From CAZLNO01 sp964561005 (GTDB lineage Bacteria; Pseudomonadota; Alphaproteobacteria; Kiloniellales; Rhodovibrionaceae), in NCBI GenBank assembly GCA_964561005.1, contig CAZLNO010000002.1, positions 1 to 64,000 on the forward strand: a stretch of 64,000 bases of DNA, read 5' to 3'. Every line of letters begins with the position of its first letter. Within the stretch, counting starts at the first letter, position 1. The translations under genes were made by a program, and so were the position numbers. Below the pieces are notes generated by a model. It ran no database searches, was not told the DNA's origin, and was given only the letters and a program-made list of their open reading frames with translations. Positions 40,289 through 48,552 of this stretch are shown here, piece by piece.

Positions 40289-40629
40289 GGCCGCACCTCC
40301 CAAGGGGGTTGCTGCGCAGCCGCCACGAACCGCGGCGCCCGCCGGCGCGTGCGCCTGCCGTCGTATGCGCTCCAGCCTGGCGCCGAAACCCCTACCCTCG
40401 CCCGTATCCGGGATTTCCGAGCCTCATCTGCCGAACCCAAGACGCTCCCTCTCATAACATCGTATGAGTTGCGCTTAACTGTATAAAGCAACCAGGGATG
40501 GTGGCGCAACCCTCGACCGGCACGCCTTGGGTCTTGGCCGGGCAAAGGCCACATAAAGGCCTCATCAGGATGGGGATGAAACCTGAGCGCGGCGGTGCTA
40601 TATTGCCGCCGGAAAGATGGGGAGGAGCG
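40289..40629. other. 341-bp divergent region before moaA
   Basis: No gene. An AT-richer patch (40455-40492, CATAACATCGTATG and nearby) probably holds the promoter of the ribbon-helix-helix gene. A GGCGG/CCGCC stem around GTGCTATATTG lies just before the moaA Shine-Dalgarno. I looked for a molybdenum-cofactor riboswitch and did not see its conserved core. Confidence 0.5.
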
Positions 40630-41628
40630 ATGAGCGAGCTGGTGGACCCCTTCGGGCGTGCGATCACCTATCTGCGGGTCTCGGTGACCGACCGCTGCGA
40701 TTTCCGCTGTGTGTACTGCATGGCCGAGGACATGACCTTCCTGCCCAAGAAGGAGGTCTTGAGCCTGGAGGAGCTGGACCGGCTGTGCAGCGCCTTCGTC
40801 GACCTGGGCGTGCGCAAGCTGCGGCTGACCGGCGGCGAGCCGCTGGTGCGGCGGAACATCATGTGGCTGATCGAGCGTCTGAGCCGCCACCTGGGTTGCG
40901 GCGCGCTGGACGAGCTGACGCTGACCACGAACGCCAGCCAGCTTGCCAAGTACGCACAGCCGCTCGTGGATCTCGGCGTGCGGCGGGTCAACGTCTCCCT
41001 GGACACCCTCGACCCCGAGAAGTTCAAGGCGATCACCCGCTGGGGCCGCTACGACAAGGTGATGGCGGGCCTCGAAGCCGCGAAGCGGGCCGGCCTGGGC
41101 GTCAAGATCAACGCCGTGGCGCTGAAGGGCGTGAACGACGACGAGTTCGAGCGCATGATCGACTGGGCGCACGGCGAAGGCTGGGACATCACCTTCATCG
41201 AGGTGATGCCGATGGGCGACGTCGGCGAGACCCGCCTGGAGCAGTACCTGCCCCTGTCGATGCTGCGCGGGCAGCTTCAGCAGCGCTACACCCTGGTGGA
41301 CCTGCCCGACGACACCGGCGGACCGGCGCGCTATGTCCGGGCGGAGGAGACCGGCGGGCGGATCGGCTTCATCACGCCGCTCACCCACAATTTCTGCGAA
41401 AGCTGCAACCGGGTGCGCCTGACCTGCACCGGCACGCTGTTCATGTGCCTGGGCCAGGAGGATTCGGCGGATTTGCGCACGCCGCTGCGGGCCAGCGACG
41501 ACGACACGATGTTGCACGAGGCCATCCGCGAGGCGATCACGCGCAAGCCCAAGGGCCACGACTTCGTCATCGACCGCCGCCGCAACCGGGCCTCCGTCCC
41601 CCGCCACATGAGCGTCACCGGCGGCTGA
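40630..41628 (+). CDS. moaA: GTP 3',8-cyclase MoaA
   Basis: 332 aa; radical-SAM enzyme that starts molybdenum-cofactor synthesis from GTP. The N-terminal cluster cysteines are C23, C27 and C30 (CDFRCVYC), and the C-terminal substrate-binding cluster is C256, C259 and C273. The protein ends in the conserved Gly-Gly (SVTGG). GGGAGGAG is placed directly before the ATG. moaC and other moa genes are not in the window. Confidence 0.97.
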   Translation: MSELVDPFGRAITYLRVSVTDRCDFRCVYCMAEDMTFLPKKEVLSLEELDRLCSAFVDLGVRKLRLTGGEPLVRRNIMWLIERLSRHLGCGALDELTLTTNASQLAKYAQPLVDLGVRRVNVSLDTLDPEKFKAITRWGRYDKVMAGLEAAKRAGLGVKINAVALKGVNDDEFERMIDWAHGEGWDITFIEVMPMGDVGETRLEQYLPLSMLRGQLQQRYTLVDLPDDTGGPARYVRAEETGGRIGFITPLTHNFCESCNRVRLTCTGTLFMCLGQEDSADLRTPLRASDDDTMLHEAIREAITRKPKGHDFVIDRRRNRASVPRHMSVTGG

Positions 41629-41766
41629 CCGCCGCGACCCGCCTCCGCCGTCGCGGCGTCGCCGGTCGCGGTGCGCGCTTGACCGCGTCCGGTTGCCGGA
41701 AGCGCTCAAGGCGTTTACCATCCGCGCCGATTTTGCAACGCACAATAAAACGACGGGGAGGCAGGG

Positions 41767-43569
41767 ATGACGTTCACCACGCGCCCGGAGATCCGGGGCA
41801 CGCATGGCGCCGTGGCCTCGACGCACTGGCTGGCATCGGCCGCCGGCATGGCGATCCTGGAAAAGGGCGGCAACGCCTTCGACGCCGCCGTGGCCACGGG
41901 CTTCGTACTGCAGGTGGTGGAACCGCACCTGAACGGCCCCGGCGGCGAGGTGCCGATCCTGCTCTGGGATTCCCGCGAGCGCCAGCCGAGCGTCATCTGC
42001 GGCCAGGGCGTGGCGCCGGAGCGGGCGACCATTGCCGCGTACCGCGGCCTGGGACTCAGCCTTGTGCCGGGGACCGGCCTGCTGGCCAGCGTGGTGCCAG
42101 GCGCTTTCGACGCCTGGATGGTGCTGCTGCGCGACCACGGCACGCTGCCCCTGCGCGAGGTGCTGGAACCGGCGATCGGCTACGCCAACGGCGGCTTTCC
42201 CCTGGTGCCGCGGATCAGTCACGCCATCGCCCACGTCGCCGACCTCTTCCGCGATGAATGGACCAGCTCCGCCGCCGTCTACCTGCCCGGCGACGGCGTG
42301 CCCGCGCCGGGCAGCCTGTTCAGCAATCCGCGCCTGGCGCAGACCTACCACCGCATCGTCGACGAGGCCGAACGGCGCGGCCGCGGCCGCGACGGCCAGA
42401 TCGAGGCGGCGCGCCATTGCTGGGCCGAGGGCTTCGTCGCCGAGGCCATCGCCCGCTTCTGCCGCAGCCGCGAGGTCATGGACAGTACCGGCCATCGTCA
42501 CGCCGGCATGCTGAGCGAGGACGACCTGGCGCGCTGGCGGGCCACCAAGGAGGCGCCGGCGACCGGCGACTATGCCGGGTTGACCGTCTGCAAGGGCGGC
42601 GTCTGGAGCCAGGGACCGGTGCTGCTGCAGCAACTGGCGCTGCTGAAGGGCTTCGACCTGGACGCGATGGACCCGCTCGGGCCCGATTTCGTGCATACCG
42701 TGGTGGAGTGCGCCAAGCTGGCGTTCGCCGACCGCGAGTCCTTCTACGGCGACCCCGCGTTCGTCCAGGTGCCGATGGACACCCTGCTGTCCGCGGACTA
42801 TGCGGCCAGGCGCCGCGCCCTGGTGGGCGAGACGGCCTCGCGCGAGCTGCGGCCGGGCGATATCCCCGGCCACGGGGCGCCGCTGGACGACCTCTTGCGC
42901 ACCGCGGCCGCCGCCGAGCCGGCCGCGACCGCGCTGGGCGGCGGCGAGCCGACGGTGCAGGACGGCCCGCCCCAGGACGCGGGGCCGGGCGATACCTGCC
43001 ATCTCGACGTCGTGGACCGCCACGGCAACATCGTTTCCGCCACGCCCTCGGGCGGCTGGCTGCAATCCTCGCCGGTGATCCCGGAACTGGGCTTCTGCCT
43101 GAACACGCGGGCGCAGATGTTCTGGCTGGAGGAGGACCACCCCAACACCATCGCCCCGGGCAAGCGTCCACGCACCACGCTGTCCGCGAATCTGGCGCTC
43201 AAGGACGGCCAGCCGGTTCTGGCCTGGGGCACGCCCGGCGGCGACTACCAGGACCAGTGGTCGCTCACCTTCCTGCTGCGACACCTGCACCAGGGGATGA
43301 ACCTGCAGGAGGCCATCGACGCCCCGATGTTCCAGACCGACCACATGCCGGCCTCCTTCCATCCCCGCGCCTGCCGTCCCGGCAGCCTGACCCTGGAGGA
43401 CCGCTTCCCCCAGGCCACGACGGACGAACTGAAGCGGCGCGGCCATGAGGTCGAGGTGGTGGACGGCTGGTCGCTGGGCCGGCTGTCCGCCGTCGGCCGC
43501 GAGCCGGACGGCCAGATCAAGGCCGCCGCCAATCCCCGCTTCATGCAGGGCTACGCCATCGGGCGATAG
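41767..43569 (+). CDS. gamma-glutamyltransferase-family Ntn hydrolase
   Basis: 600 aa. The family autocleaves before a Thr that becomes the catalytic N-terminus; here that is Thr410 in GDTCHLDVVDRHGN. The N-terminal part has GGNAFDAAVATGF and HLNGPGGE. The C-terminal part reads TPGGDYQDQW instead of the classical GTPGGSRI, which marks a YwrD/acylase-like branch; gamma-glutamyl transfer should therefore not be assumed. No signal peptide is visible. A Shine-Dalgarno GGGGAGG precedes the ATG. Confidence 0.85.
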   Translation: MTFTTRPEIRGTHGAVASTHWLASAAGMAILEKGGNAFDAAVATGFVLQVVEPHLNGPGGEVPILLWDSRERQPSVICGQGVAPERATIAAYRGLGLSLVPGTGLLASVVPGAFDAWMVLLRDHGTLPLREVLEPAIGYANGGFPLVPRISHAIAHVADLFRDEWTSSAAVYLPGDGVPAPGSLFSNPRLAQTYHRIVDEAERRGRGRDGQIEAARHCWAEGFVAEAIARFCRSREVMDSTGHRHAGMLSEDDLARWRATKEAPATGDYAGLTVCKGGVWSQGPVLLQQLALLKGFDLDAMDPLGPDFVHTVVECAKLAFADRESFYGDPAFVQVPMDTLLSADYAARRRALVGETASRELRPGDIPGHGAPLDDLLRTAAAAEPAATALGGGEPTVQDGPPQDAGPGDTCHLDVVDRHGNIVSATPSGGWLQSSPVIPELGFCLNTRAQMFWLEEDHPNTIAPGKRPRTTLSANLALKDGQPVLAWGTPGGDYQDQWSLTFLLRHLHQGMNLQEAIDAPMFQTDHMPASFHPRACRPGSLTLEDRFPQATTDELKRRGHEVEVVDGWSLGRLSAVGREPDGQIKAAANPRFMQGYAIGR

Positions 43570-43605
43570 GAGGCGACGGCCCGGAACCCTCATGGGGCAG
43601 GTATG

Positions 43606-43722
43606 ATACCGCTCGACAAATGAAACCGTACATTTGGATGGCCTCATGCTTCGACAAGCTCAGCATGAGGTCCTCGTCCTGAGCTTGTCGAAGGACGAGT
43701 CCAATCAAACGTCGAGCGGTAT
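43606..43722. mobile_element. 117-bp MITE-like palindromic element
   Basis: Terminal inverted repeats ATACCGCTCGAC (43606-43617) and GTCGAGCGGTAT (43711-43722) enclose a second, inner inverted repeat CTTCGACAAGCTCAG (43649-43663) and CTGAGCTTGTCGAAG (43679-43693). It lies between the GGT-family gene and the metalloprotease gene and does not encode a protein. The inner CTTCGACAAGCTCAG sequence is widespread in alphaproteobacterial genomes and, when translated, gives peptides of the LRQAQHEVLVLSLSKDE kind that contaminate gene predictions. Confidence 0.75.
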
Positions 43723-43744
43723 GAGCCTGCCAAAGGGCGGTCCT

Positions 43745-43762
43745 GGCACGCTGAAGCGTGCC
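43745..43762. repeat. small palindrome GGCACGCTGAAGCGTGCC
   Basis: Perfect 8-bp arms with a 2-base centre. A nearly identical palindrome (GCACGCTTCAGCGTGC) is at 60759-60774, so this is a third small intergenic repeat type. The rest of the 328-bp gap 43570-43897 holds only the MITE-like element and GC-rich sequence without a convincing promoter. Confidence 0.5.
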
Positions 43763-43897
43763 CTGCGATTCCGAGGTTCCGGACGGAAACCCGGGAGCCT
43801 TTGGCGGCCGGCGCGCGTTACTGTTCCGGCGCTTCGGGCAAGAGGCCCGCGCCGGCCGCCAGATGGCCGCTTCAGACAAACCGCGAGCCGCGACGCC

Positions 43898-45973
43898 ATG
43901 CCGTCCGACCCGAAGGCGAACGACACGCGCGGCCAGGGTGCCGCCAACGCACCGACGCGGGCGACGACGGCCGGTCGGCCGGTCCCCCACCCCGGCCACT
44001 TCCCACCAGAGGTGCCGTGGCTGCTCCAGGCCAGCGGCCTCTACGCCGAGGGTCCAGGACCCGGCGACGACCGGCGGGAGGAGCTGCGCCTGGACGTCGA
44101 CGGGCTGTACCCGCAGATGACGGCCAGCGGGACGATCCAGGACGGTTTCCGCGCACGACTGAACTGGATCGCCCGCCTGAACCCGGCCGGCCACAACGCC
44201 TGGACCGGCGAGATCTGGTACAAGGACGGCGACAGCACGATGCTGCCGCAGTCCGAGGTGACGATCCAGGCGGTCACCAGCTTCTTCACCCATCAGCGCA
44301 AGGCCACGGTGACCTTCACGGGCGGCGGCGCGGCGCGCACGCGGGAGCTGCCCTACGCCTCGGCCTACTTCCGCCCGGTCGAGTTCGAATACGACCACGA
44401 GGCCGGGGTGACGCCGGTCGTCGCCTACGACCCCGGCGCACACCCGAACCGACCGGCGACGTTGCCCGACGGCGAGCTGTCGATCGAGACCGTGTTCCAC
44501 CGCGCCGGCTTCGACGCCCGGCGCAACGCGGCGGCGACGGAAATCGCGCACGAGGGGCCGGACCCGGATTCCACCTGGTCCGACGCCGAGATGCACGACG
44601 CGATGCAGAGCTACTGGTCGCGCTTCGCCGACGCCCCGCAGTGGGCGCTCTGGGTCCTCTTCGCCCGGCGGCACGACTGGGGTCCCTTCCTGGGCGGCCT
44701 GATGTTCGACAAGATCGGCCCGAACGAGCGCCAGGGCTCGGCGGTCTTCACCGACAGCTTCCTGGCCGAGCCGCCCGAAAGCGACCCGGCACCGGCCGCG
44801 TGGACACGGCGCATGACCTTCTGGGCGGCAGTGCACGAGATGGGGCACGCCTTCAACCTGGCGCACTCCTGGCAGAAGCACGGCGGCACGCCCTGGACCG
44901 GTCTCGCCCCCAACCCCGAGGCGCGCAGCTTCATGAACTACCCGCAGGAGGTCGAGGGCGGCCAGCGCGCCTTCTTCGCCGACTTCGCCTTCCGCTTCGC
45001 CGATCCGGAACTGGTGTTCCTGCGCCACGCGCCGGCGCGCTTCGTGCAGCAGGGCCACGCCGCCTGGTACGACGACCACGGTTTCCTTGGCGCCGCGGTC
45101 AGCCCGGAGCCCGGCTTCGCCCTGGAGCTGCGGGTCGACCGGGCGCCGCCGGTCTTCGAGTTCCTGGAGCCGGTGGTCCTGGAGCTGAAGCTGAGCAACG
45201 TCTCGGACGCCCCGAAGCTGGTGCCGGCCGATGTCCTGCGGCACGGCGAGGACATGACCGTCGTCGTCAAGCGCGACGGCCAGCCGGCGCGGCAATGGCG
45301 GCCCTTCGCGCACTATTGCAGCCGCGCCGAGACCGCCGTCCTCGACAAGGGCGCAAGCTGGACCGAAAGCCTCTTCGTCGGCGCCGGCCGCGACGGCTGG
45401 GCCCTGGCCGAGCCGGGGCTGTACACCGTGCAGGTCGCGCTGGCGCTGCATGGCGAGGACGTCGTCTCCGCCCCGCTGCGCCTGCGCGTGACGCCCCCGC
45501 CCGGCTTCGAGGCGGAGCTGGTGGCCCAGGACGTCTTCACCGACGACGCCGGGCGGGTGATGGCGCTGGACGGCTCGCGGGTGCTGGAGGCGGGCAACGA
45601 CGCCTGGCGCGAACTGCTGGCCCGGCTGCCGGAGTCCAGGGCCGCCATCCACGCCCGCGTCTGCCTGGCCTTGCCGGACAAGCGCAACTACCGCGTCCTG
45701 CGCATCGACGCGGCGCGGGAGGCCGTCGCCCTCGACGGTCGCGCCGCCAGGGCCGCCTTCGCCGTGCGGCCGAAACAACCGGACAGCGCGCGGGCGGAAC
45801 TCGACAAGGCGCTGCTGGAGGACCCCGAGGCCGCCGCCGTCACCCTGGGCCGGGAGGACTACACCTACTACGCCGCGAACTACGCCGCCTGGCTGAAGGC
45901 CAACGGCGACGCCAAGGCCGCGAAGACTGTGGCCGACAAGGCGAAAAAGGCGGCGAAGCGGGCGATTGCGTGA
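43898..45973 (+). CDS. metzincin-like metalloprotease, unassigned family
   Basis: 691 aa. The zinc site is HEMGHAFNLAH, with ligands His313, His317 and His323 and catalytic Glu314, followed by a Met-turn SFMNYP with Met346; this is the metzincin arrangement, except that Asn replaces the usual Gly at position 8 of the motif. No signal peptide is seen, which is odd for a metzincin. About 300 residues precede the catalytic part (containing LDVDGLYPQMTASG) and 300 follow, with beta-rich sequence (VVLELKLSNVSDAPKLVP) and a Lys/Ala-rich end. The longer open frame starting at 43634 runs through the MITE-like element, so I take the ATG at 43898. Function unknown. Confidence 0.8.
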   Translation: MPSDPKANDTRGQGAANAPTRATTAGRPVPHPGHFPPEVPWLLQASGLYAEGPGPGDDRREELRLDVDGLYPQMTASGTIQDGFRARLNWIARLNPAGHNAWTGEIWYKDGDSTMLPQSEVTIQAVTSFFTHQRKATVTFTGGGAARTRELPYASAYFRPVEFEYDHEAGVTPVVAYDPGAHPNRPATLPDGELSIETVFHRAGFDARRNAAATEIAHEGPDPDSTWSDAEMHDAMQSYWSRFADAPQWALWVLFARRHDWGPFLGGLMFDKIGPNERQGSAVFTDSFLAEPPESDPAPAAWTRRMTFWAAVHEMGHAFNLAHSWQKHGGTPWTGLAPNPEARSFMNYPQEVEGGQRAFFADFAFRFADPELVFLRHAPARFVQQGHAAWYDDHGFLGAAVSPEPGFALELRVDRAPPVFEFLEPVVLELKLSNVSDAPKLVPADVLRHGEDMTVVVKRDGQPARQWRPFAHYCSRAETAVLDKGASWTESLFVGAGRDGWALAEPGLYTVQVALALHGEDVVSAPLRLRVTPPPGFEAELVAQDVFTDDAGRVMALDGSRVLEAGNDAWRELLARLPESRAAIHARVCLALPDKRNYRVLRIDAAREAVALDGRAARAAFAVRPKQPDSARAELDKALLEDPEAAAVTLGREDYTYYAANYAAWLKANGDAKAAKTVADKAKKAAKRAIA

Positions 45974-46039
45974 CGTGGCCGGCGGGCTGAATTGCCGGCC
46001 GGGGTCCCTGGCCTATAGGCGGCAAGTTAAGGCGGGTTG

Positions 46040-46110
46040 CCGGTCGGGAGCTTGCTCCCGACCGGAACGTTTTTGGGAAACGTAAGGGGCGCGGGCAAGC
46101 CCACGCCCCG
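46040..46110. repeat. double-hairpin intergenic repeat, copy C
   Basis: Perfect 12-bp stem CCGGTCGGGAGC (46040-46051) with GCTCCCGACCGG (46054-46065), spacer AACGTTTTTGGGAAACGTAA (46066-46085), then a stem GGGGCGCGGGC (46086-46096) with GCCCACGCCCC (46099-46109, one mismatch). It lies between convergent genes, as copy A does. Confidence 0.8.
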
Positions 46111-46135
46111 CGATGTGGCGCGCGCTGCACCCCCC

Positions 46136-47053
46136 TTAACAACGCTCCAGGGGCCGCGTCAGGCAGGTGGGGCCGCCCACGCCCCGGACCGAGATGTGCT
46201 CGCCCGGATAGGTCAGCACCTCGCAGCCGGCCTTCTCCAGACGCTCGCGGGTCAGCGGGCAGCCCTCCGCCATCACCACCTTGCGCGGGGCCAGCGCCAG
46301 CACGTTGCTGCCCTGGCGCTCGAACTCCTCGTCCGGCACCTCGACGAAGGTCACGTCGCGGTCCTTCAGCCAGCGGCGGAAGGGCACCGGCATCAGCGGC
46401 GCGTAGACCACCGCGAGATCGGCGTCCACCGGGCTGATCAGCGACATCAGGTGCAGGCACATCTCCGGCCCGCGGTAGTGCGGCAGTGGCACCGGCTCGA
46501 CATGCACGGCCGGGCCCAGAAGCTGCTGAAGCTGCCGGATGCCCTCGCTGTTCGTCCGGTAGGCCTGGCCCACGGCGCAGGTCTGGCGGTCGAACCAGAC
46601 CATGTCGCCGCCTTCCAGGTAGCCCGGCGGCTCGATCTCGCCCAACAGGGAATAGCCCGCCTCGCCCAGCGCGGCGGCGTTCAGCGCGGGCTCCTCGGCG
46701 CGGTAGGGCCGGGCCATGCGGCAGGCGACCAGCCCGCGCGGCGTGACCAGCGTGGCGTCGCGCGCATAGATCGCCGGCGCGGTCAGCCGCTCGTCGAAGG
46801 GCAGTTCCAGGACCTCGGCGCCGGCGCCGCGCAGGACCTCCAGAAAGCCCTCGTATTCCGCCACGGCGCGGTCATAGTCGGGCGCCGCCAGGAACTCCTG
46901 GGCCTGCCAGTTGCGGTCGAGATAGCGCTGGTCCCGGAAGTGCGCGCGCGGATGTCGCACCGCCACGCGGCGAAGCTGACCGTGCTCGTTCAAGCCGACC
47001 TCCTTGGCGCCTCGCGCCGCGCGATCGATCCAGGAATCGGGGCTCCTCGGCAA
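46136..47053 (-). CDS. DDAH/arginine-deiminase-type guanidino hydrolase
   Basis: 305 aa of the amidinotransferase fold. The catalytic residues fit: acidic residue in EGGDMVWF, His in MCLHLMSLISPV and Cys near the C-terminus in GGPTCLTRPL. The length and the final Cys context match dimethylarginine dimethylaminohydrolase-like enzymes, which release citrulline from modified arginine, rather than full-length arginine deiminase (about 410 aa). No arcB or arcC lies nearby. Confidence 0.85.
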   Translation of the reverse strand: MPRSPDSWIDRAARGAKEVGLNEHGQLRRVAVRHPRAHFRDQRYLDRNWQAQEFLAAPDYDRAVAEYEGFLEVLRGAGAEVLELPFDERLTAPAIYARDATLVTPRGLVACRMARPYRAEEPALNAAALGEAGYSLLGEIEPPGYLEGGDMVWFDRQTCAVGQAYRTNSEGIRQLQQLLGPAVHVEPVPLPHYRGPEMCLHLMSLISPVDADLAVVYAPLMPVPFRRWLKDRDVTFVEVPDEEFERQGSNVLALAPRKVVMAEGCPLTRERLEKAGCEVLTYPGEHISVRGVGGPTCLTRPLERC

Positions 47054-47181
47054 TTCGACTACAGCCTATGACATAACGCCGCAAGCCTGCGAAGGGCTGC
47101 GGAGCGGCTCGCCAGGCGCGTCCGGCGCCCGCCGGCGATCGGCCATTGCCTGCCGCGCCGCCGGCGCTACCCTGCGCCGCC

Positions 47182-48534
47182 ATGAATGCCGAGCCGACGA
47201 CCACCGCCCCCGACACTCCAACGCAACCGCCGGGCCGGCACCGCCGCGTCTGGCGGCTGGCCTTTCCCATCGTCCTGTCGAACCTCTCGACGCCGCTGCT
47301 GGGCGCCGTCGACACCGGCGTGATGGGGCATCTGCCCGACGCCGCCTATGTGGGCGCGGTGGCCGTGGGGGCGATGATCTTCTCCTTCCTCTACTGGGGC
47401 TTCGGCTTCCTGCGCATGGGCACCACGGGGTTCACCGCGCAGGCCTTCGGGGCCGGCGACCGGGCGGAGCTGCGCGCCACGCTGGGCCGGCCGCTGCTGC
47501 TGGCGGTCGGGCTGGGCGCGCTGCTGATCGCCCTGCAATGGCCGATCCAGGCGCTGGCCTTTCATCTGGTGCACGCCGGCGACCAGGTGGAGGCCCTGGC
47601 GCGGCGGTACTACGCGGTGCGGATCTGGAGCGCGCCCTTCGCGCTGGTCAACTACGCGGTACTGGGCTGGCTGCTGGGCACGCAGCGGGCGCGGCTGGCG
47701 CTGCTGCTCCAGGTCACGCTGAACGGCGCGAACATCGCGCTGGACCTGCTGTTCGTGGTGGGCCTGGGCTGGACCGTCGAGGGCGTCGCGCTGGCCAGCG
47801 TGCTGGCGGAGATGCTGGCGGCGGCGCTGGGCCTGGCGCTCTGCGCGGCCATCCTGCGGCGCGAGGGCGGGCGCTGGTCCTGGGCGCGGATCGCCGAGCG
47901 CGCGCGTCTCGCGGCGCTGTTCCGGGTGAACCGCGACATCTTCCTGCGCACGCTGAGCCTGATCGCCGCCTTTGCCTACTTCACCGCCAAGGGCGCGGAG
48001 ATGGGCGAGGTCCGCCTGGCCGCCAACGCCATCCTGATGCAGCTTCAGCAGTTCCTGTCCTTCGGCCTGGACGGCTTCGCCCACGCCGCCGAGATTCTGG
48101 TGGGCAGCGCCTTCGGCCGCCGCGACCGCCAGGCACTGCGCGACGCCGTGCGGGTCTCGACCCTGTGGGCGCTGGGGCTGGCGGCGGTCTACGCGCTGAT
48201 CCTGGCGGGGCTGGGGCCGCTGATCCTCTCCGCCTTCACCAGTATCGAGACGGTGCGCGCGGCGGCGCTGACCTATCTGCCCTGGATGATCCTCTCGCCC
48301 TTCGTCAGCGTCTGGGCCTTCCAGCTCGACGGCATCTTCATCGGCGCCACCCGCACCACGCCGATGCGCAACGCCATGGTGGCCTCGCTGGCGATCTACC
48401 TGCTGGCGGTCTGGGTGCTGGTGCCCTGGCTGGGCAACCACGGGCTCTGGCTGGCGCTCATGGTCTTCCTGGCGGCCCGCGGCCTCACCCTGGGCGCCGC
48501 CTATCCCGCGCTGGCGCGGGCGGTGGAGAGGTAG
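47182..48534 (+). CDS. MATE-family efflux transporter, DinF type
   Basis: 450 aa with 12 predicted helices in two six-helix halves. The first helix region reads LAFPIVLSNLSTPLLGAVDT, typical of DinF-like MATE proteins. The second half begins at about residue 250. Cation-coupled drug or metabolite export is the family role; the substrate is not evident. Divergent from the guanidino hydrolase gene. Confidence 0.92.
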   Translation: MNAEPTTTAPDTPTQPPGRHRRVWRLAFPIVLSNLSTPLLGAVDTGVMGHLPDAAYVGAVAVGAMIFSFLYWGFGFLRMGTTGFTAQAFGAGDRAELRATLGRPLLLAVGLGALLIALQWPIQALAFHLVHAGDQVEALARRYYAVRIWSAPFALVNYAVLGWLLGTQRARLALLLQVTLNGANIALDLLFVVGLGWTVEGVALASVLAEMLAAALGLALCAAILRREGGRWSWARIAERARLAALFRVNRDIFLRTLSLIAAFAYFTAKGAEMGEVRLAANAILMQLQQFLSFGLDGFAHAAEILVGSAFGRRDRQALRDAVRVSTLWALGLAAVYALILAGLGPLILSAFTSIETVRAAALTYLPWMILSPFVSVWAFQLDGIFIGATRTTPMRNAMVASLAIYLLAVWVLVPWLGNHGLWLALMVFLAARGLTLGAAYPALARAVER

Positions 48535-48552
48535 GACGGGACGCCGCGTGGC

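Noticed and set aside
40289..40629. Molybdenum-cofactor riboswitch upstream of moaA
   Set aside because: The conserved core and paired elements could not be identified; only one short GGCGG/CCGCC stem is present.
43634..43897. N-terminal extension of the metalloprotease reading frame, including a LRQAQHEVLVLSLSKDE-type peptide
   Set aside because: This peptide is the translation of the palindromic CTTCGACAAGCTCAG repeat, a known source of false N-termini; a proper ATG lies at 43898.
46136..47053. Full arginine deiminase (ArcA) assignment
   Set aside because: At 305 aa it is about 100 residues too short for ArcA, lacks neighbouring arcB/arcC, and matches the DDAH-type layout instead.
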